DNA from: Spongiicolonus versatilis
GTDB lineage: Bacteria > Pseudomonadota > Gammaproteobacteria > Arenicellales > Spongiicolonaceae
Assembly (NCBI GenBank): GCA_028286165.1
Contig: JAPYMU010000100.1
Span: forward strand, 1 to 6,722
Length of the DNA stretch: 6,722 nt
Reading direction: 5' to 3'
Shown: positions 6,001 to 6,722 of the stretch, one piece after another
Layout of the letters: every line of letters starts with the position of its first letter
Position numbering within the stretch: position 1 is the first letter of the stretch
Translations under genes and position numbers: made by a program
The notes under the pieces: model-generated
The model's database searches: none
What the model saw: only the letters and a program-made list of their open reading frames with translations
What the model was told of the DNA's origin: nothing

Positions 6001-6610
6001 GCACGACCTGGAAATTCGCGGCGCCGGTGAACTCCTCGGCGAAGCGCAAAGCGGCGCCATTGACGAAGTGGGCTTCACCCTGTATTCGGAATATTTGCGG
6101 CAGGCCGTTGCCTGGCTGTCGCAGCACGGTGACGGTGAACGTGAAAGTGACGCCGGCGATGCCGAGCCGTCCGCCGCAAAACCGGATGTGCAACTGCATG
6201 TGTGCGCGCTGTTTCCGCAGGACTACCTGCCGGATGTGCACCACCGGCTGGTGATGTACAAACGCATCGCCGGCGCGGCCGATGATGATGCGCTGTATGA
6301 GTTGCAGGTGGAAATGATCGACCGCTTCGGCCTGCTGCCGGCGGCGGGCAAGGCGCTGTTTAATCTCGCCGCGATAAAATTAAATGCCACCCGCCTCGGC
6401 CTGCGCGCCATCAGTCTCGGCAAAAACGGCGGCCGCATTACGTTCAGCGAAACCACCTCCTGCCCGCCGCAAAAAATTGCCGCGCTGCTGGGAACACGGC
6501 AAGATTTGCGCATGGAAAACCCGCTCACCCTGCGCATCAGCCAGGCGCCGGAAGACGAGGGTGAGCGTTTGGCGTTTGTGGAAAAACTGCTGGCGGAACT
6601 TGGGGAGTGA
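3074..6610 (+). CDS. mfd: Transcription-repair coupling factor Mfd
   Basis: Mfd binds stalled RNA polymerase, pushes it off with an ATP-driven dsDNA translocase and recruits UvrA to the lesion. The protein is 1178 residues (E. coli 1148). In order it has an N-terminal UvrB-like module (PYDNFSPHPDIISQRL near 95, GEFALRGGVLDVYP from 174), the RNA polymerase-interacting domain from about 504 (GDPVVHEEHGVGRYQG and KLYVPVLSLHLV), and the translocase module. That module carries Walker A GDVGFGKTE (657-665), DEEHRFG (758-764), SATPIPRTLNMAM, and LRGRVGRS (928-935) followed by the TRG segment DLEIRGAGELLG. The UvrA-binding-masking C-terminal domain begins near 1038. A short acidic/Ser-rich linker precedes this domain. 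ATG at 3074 is preferred; a TTG immediately before it (3071) would add one residue. No Shine-Dalgarno sequence is visible. It diverges from ispD and converges on the partial gene at the right edge. Confidence 0.98.
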   Translation: MNKFSQVFPDASVLAPPFPESADEPLRWRKLYGGAPALALTALAARRGGLLVAVSEDARQMQNLADELRFFGGDSALEVITFPDWECLPYDNFSPHPDIISQRLRVLHRAPQLGPAVVVILLTLANLMQRLPPKEFIAGHLFALRKGERLDLAAFREKLARASYAAVSQVMAPGEFALRGGVLDVYPMGAARPFRLDLFDDEIESIRLIDPETQRSVSEVGDITLFPAREFPMTEDGVNTFRGNFRKRFAVDPRTQRIYRDISKGEVPPGAEFFLPLFFSSTGDFFDYLPAAAGLLLPPEIENLAARHRAEVEERFSRCAVDTERLVLPPEDLYLSPAGLMRRIKNHPRAYSGGGDGGLPEKAKDIYFDSRPPPDAQAVAVNRALEHPYSALCETLAQKKKRGEAVLLVTESGGRREMLQEVLADYGHRAEPVAGWKIFAENPARFPLAVAAAPLARGLYLAGGATVLSEAQLYGEAPARRERGKTGHGSRDPEAVIKSLVELSIGDPVVHEEHGVGRYQGLSVLSSGGVDTEFLAITYHGGDKLYVPVLSLHLVTRYVGADAESAPLHKLGHDAWDKARRKARRKTFDVAAELLETQALRAKRSGAPCTLSASQHTAYAEFAGRFAFEETPDQLRVEKEVLEEMLSGKPMDKLVCGDVGFGKTEIALRAAFVAVHNNRQAAVLAPTTLLARQHFETFRERFAGSGAEVELLSRFRTAAETKNITARLAEGRPDIVIGTHKLLQKNVRFKNLGLLILDEEHRFGVRQKERLKQLRSEVDILTLSATPIPRTLNMAMVGLRSVSLITTPPRARLSIKTFVRNFDHGLIREACLREIRRGGQVYFLHNEVHSMERIAGELAELLPEAAIATAHGRQPARQLENTMQNFYRGRHQILVCSTIIESGLDVPNANTIIINRADRFGLAQLHQLRGRVGRSHHQAYAYFLVHNREHLRGDARKRLDVIASLDELGVGFALASHDLEIRGAGELLGEAQSGAIDEVGFTLYSEYLRQAVAWLSQHGDGERESDAGDAEPSAAKPDVQLHVCALFPQDYLPDVHHRLVMYKRIAGAADDDALYELQVEMIDRFGLLPAAGKALFNLAAIKLNATRLGLRAISLGKNGGRITFSETTSCPPQKIAALLGTRQDLRMENPLTLRISQAPEDEGERLAFVEKLLAELGE

Positions 6611-6617
6611 CGGCTGT

Positions 6618-6722
6618 TCAGAACCGCCACTCGCCGCTGAGCAGGTTGGCGGTGTCCATTCCGTTGGCTACGCCGAGATTTAAGCCGAGATTCAACCGCC
6701 CGGCGTTCTGGCGGGCGGTGAA
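6618..6722 (-). CDS. C-terminal end of a probable outer-membrane beta-barrel protein (partial)
   Basis: A minus-strand frame enters from the right edge and stops with TGA at 6618-6620, giving 34 residues of a longer protein. It contains an alternating pattern (RLNLGLNLGVANG) and finishes GEWRF with a terminal Phe and Trp at -3. This resembles the BAM-recognised last strand of many proteobacterial outer-membrane barrels. A short direct repeat, GCCGAGATT, encodes the two NLG motifs. The stop lies 7 bases beyond the mfd stop, so the genes converge with almost no spacer. The family cannot be named from so little sequence, and a soluble protein ending in Phe is possible. The open frame itself is short enough to occur by chance, so this call rests on the C-terminal pattern and the tight spacing. 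Confidence 0.5.
   Translation of the reverse strand, partial: FTARQNAGRLNLGLNLGVANGMDTANLLSGEWRF

Noticed and set aside
4706..6244. Long antisense frames inside mfd (4706-5293, 4927-5721, 5447-6244)
   Set aside because: The plus strand encodes conserved Mfd motifs throughout, and the antisense frames are the expected by-product of high GC at third codon positions.
6695..6719. Perfect 8-base inverted repeat ACCGCCCG/CGGGCGGT as a terminator for mfd
   Set aside because: It lies inside the open frame of the convergent gene, about 85 bases past the mfd stop, and has no T-tract. GC-rich coding sequence readily gives such symmetry.

Overview
This is a GC-rich, tightly packed housekeeping segment from a bacterium, most likely an uncultured proteobacterium of the beta/gamma type. 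That placement is an inference. It rests on the E. coli-like TrxB and Mfd sequences, separate (unfused) ispD and ispF genes joined head to tail, mfd beside ispD, and what looks like the C-terminus of an outer-membrane beta-barrel protein at the right edge. No phage, transposon, CRISPR array, tRNA or rRNA is visible.

Layout. Bases 1-549 hold no convincing gene. They contain short inverted repeats (19-60) and a decayed 21-base tandem repeat (about 73-204) that encodes degenerate heptads in one minus-strand frame. trxB (thioredoxin reductase, 550-1497, +) overlaps by four bases with a small Smr-domain gene (1494-1874, +). The Smr gene runs tail to tail into ispF (1860-2342, -), and the two stop ends overlap by 15 bases. 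ispF is joined to ispD (2339-3040, -) through a GTGA start/stop overlap, so ispD-ispF is a two-gene operon of the MEP isoprenoid pathway. ispD diverges from mfd (3074-6610, +) across only 33 bases, which contain overlapping back-to-back -10-like elements. mfd faces a partial minus-strand gene that starts beyond the right edge and stops 7 bases after mfd.

How the genes work together. trxB supplies reduced thioredoxin. The Smr protein is probably an RNA or DNA nuclease co-expressed with it. IspD and IspF catalyse the third and fifth enzymatic steps of the MEP route to IPP and DMAPP. Mfd removes RNA polymerase stalled at DNA damage and recruits the UvrABC repair system. Apart from adjacency, there is no sign that these form one system.

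The observations most worth a second look are regulatory and structural. trxB and ispD each have a TATACT box ending exactly 8 bases before the ATG with no Shine-Dalgarno sequence, which suggests leaderless mRNAs. ispD and mfd share an overlapping divergent promoter core. The heptad-encoding minisatellite upstream of trxB may be a decayed small coiled-coil gene. I did not find a new defence or mobile system here.
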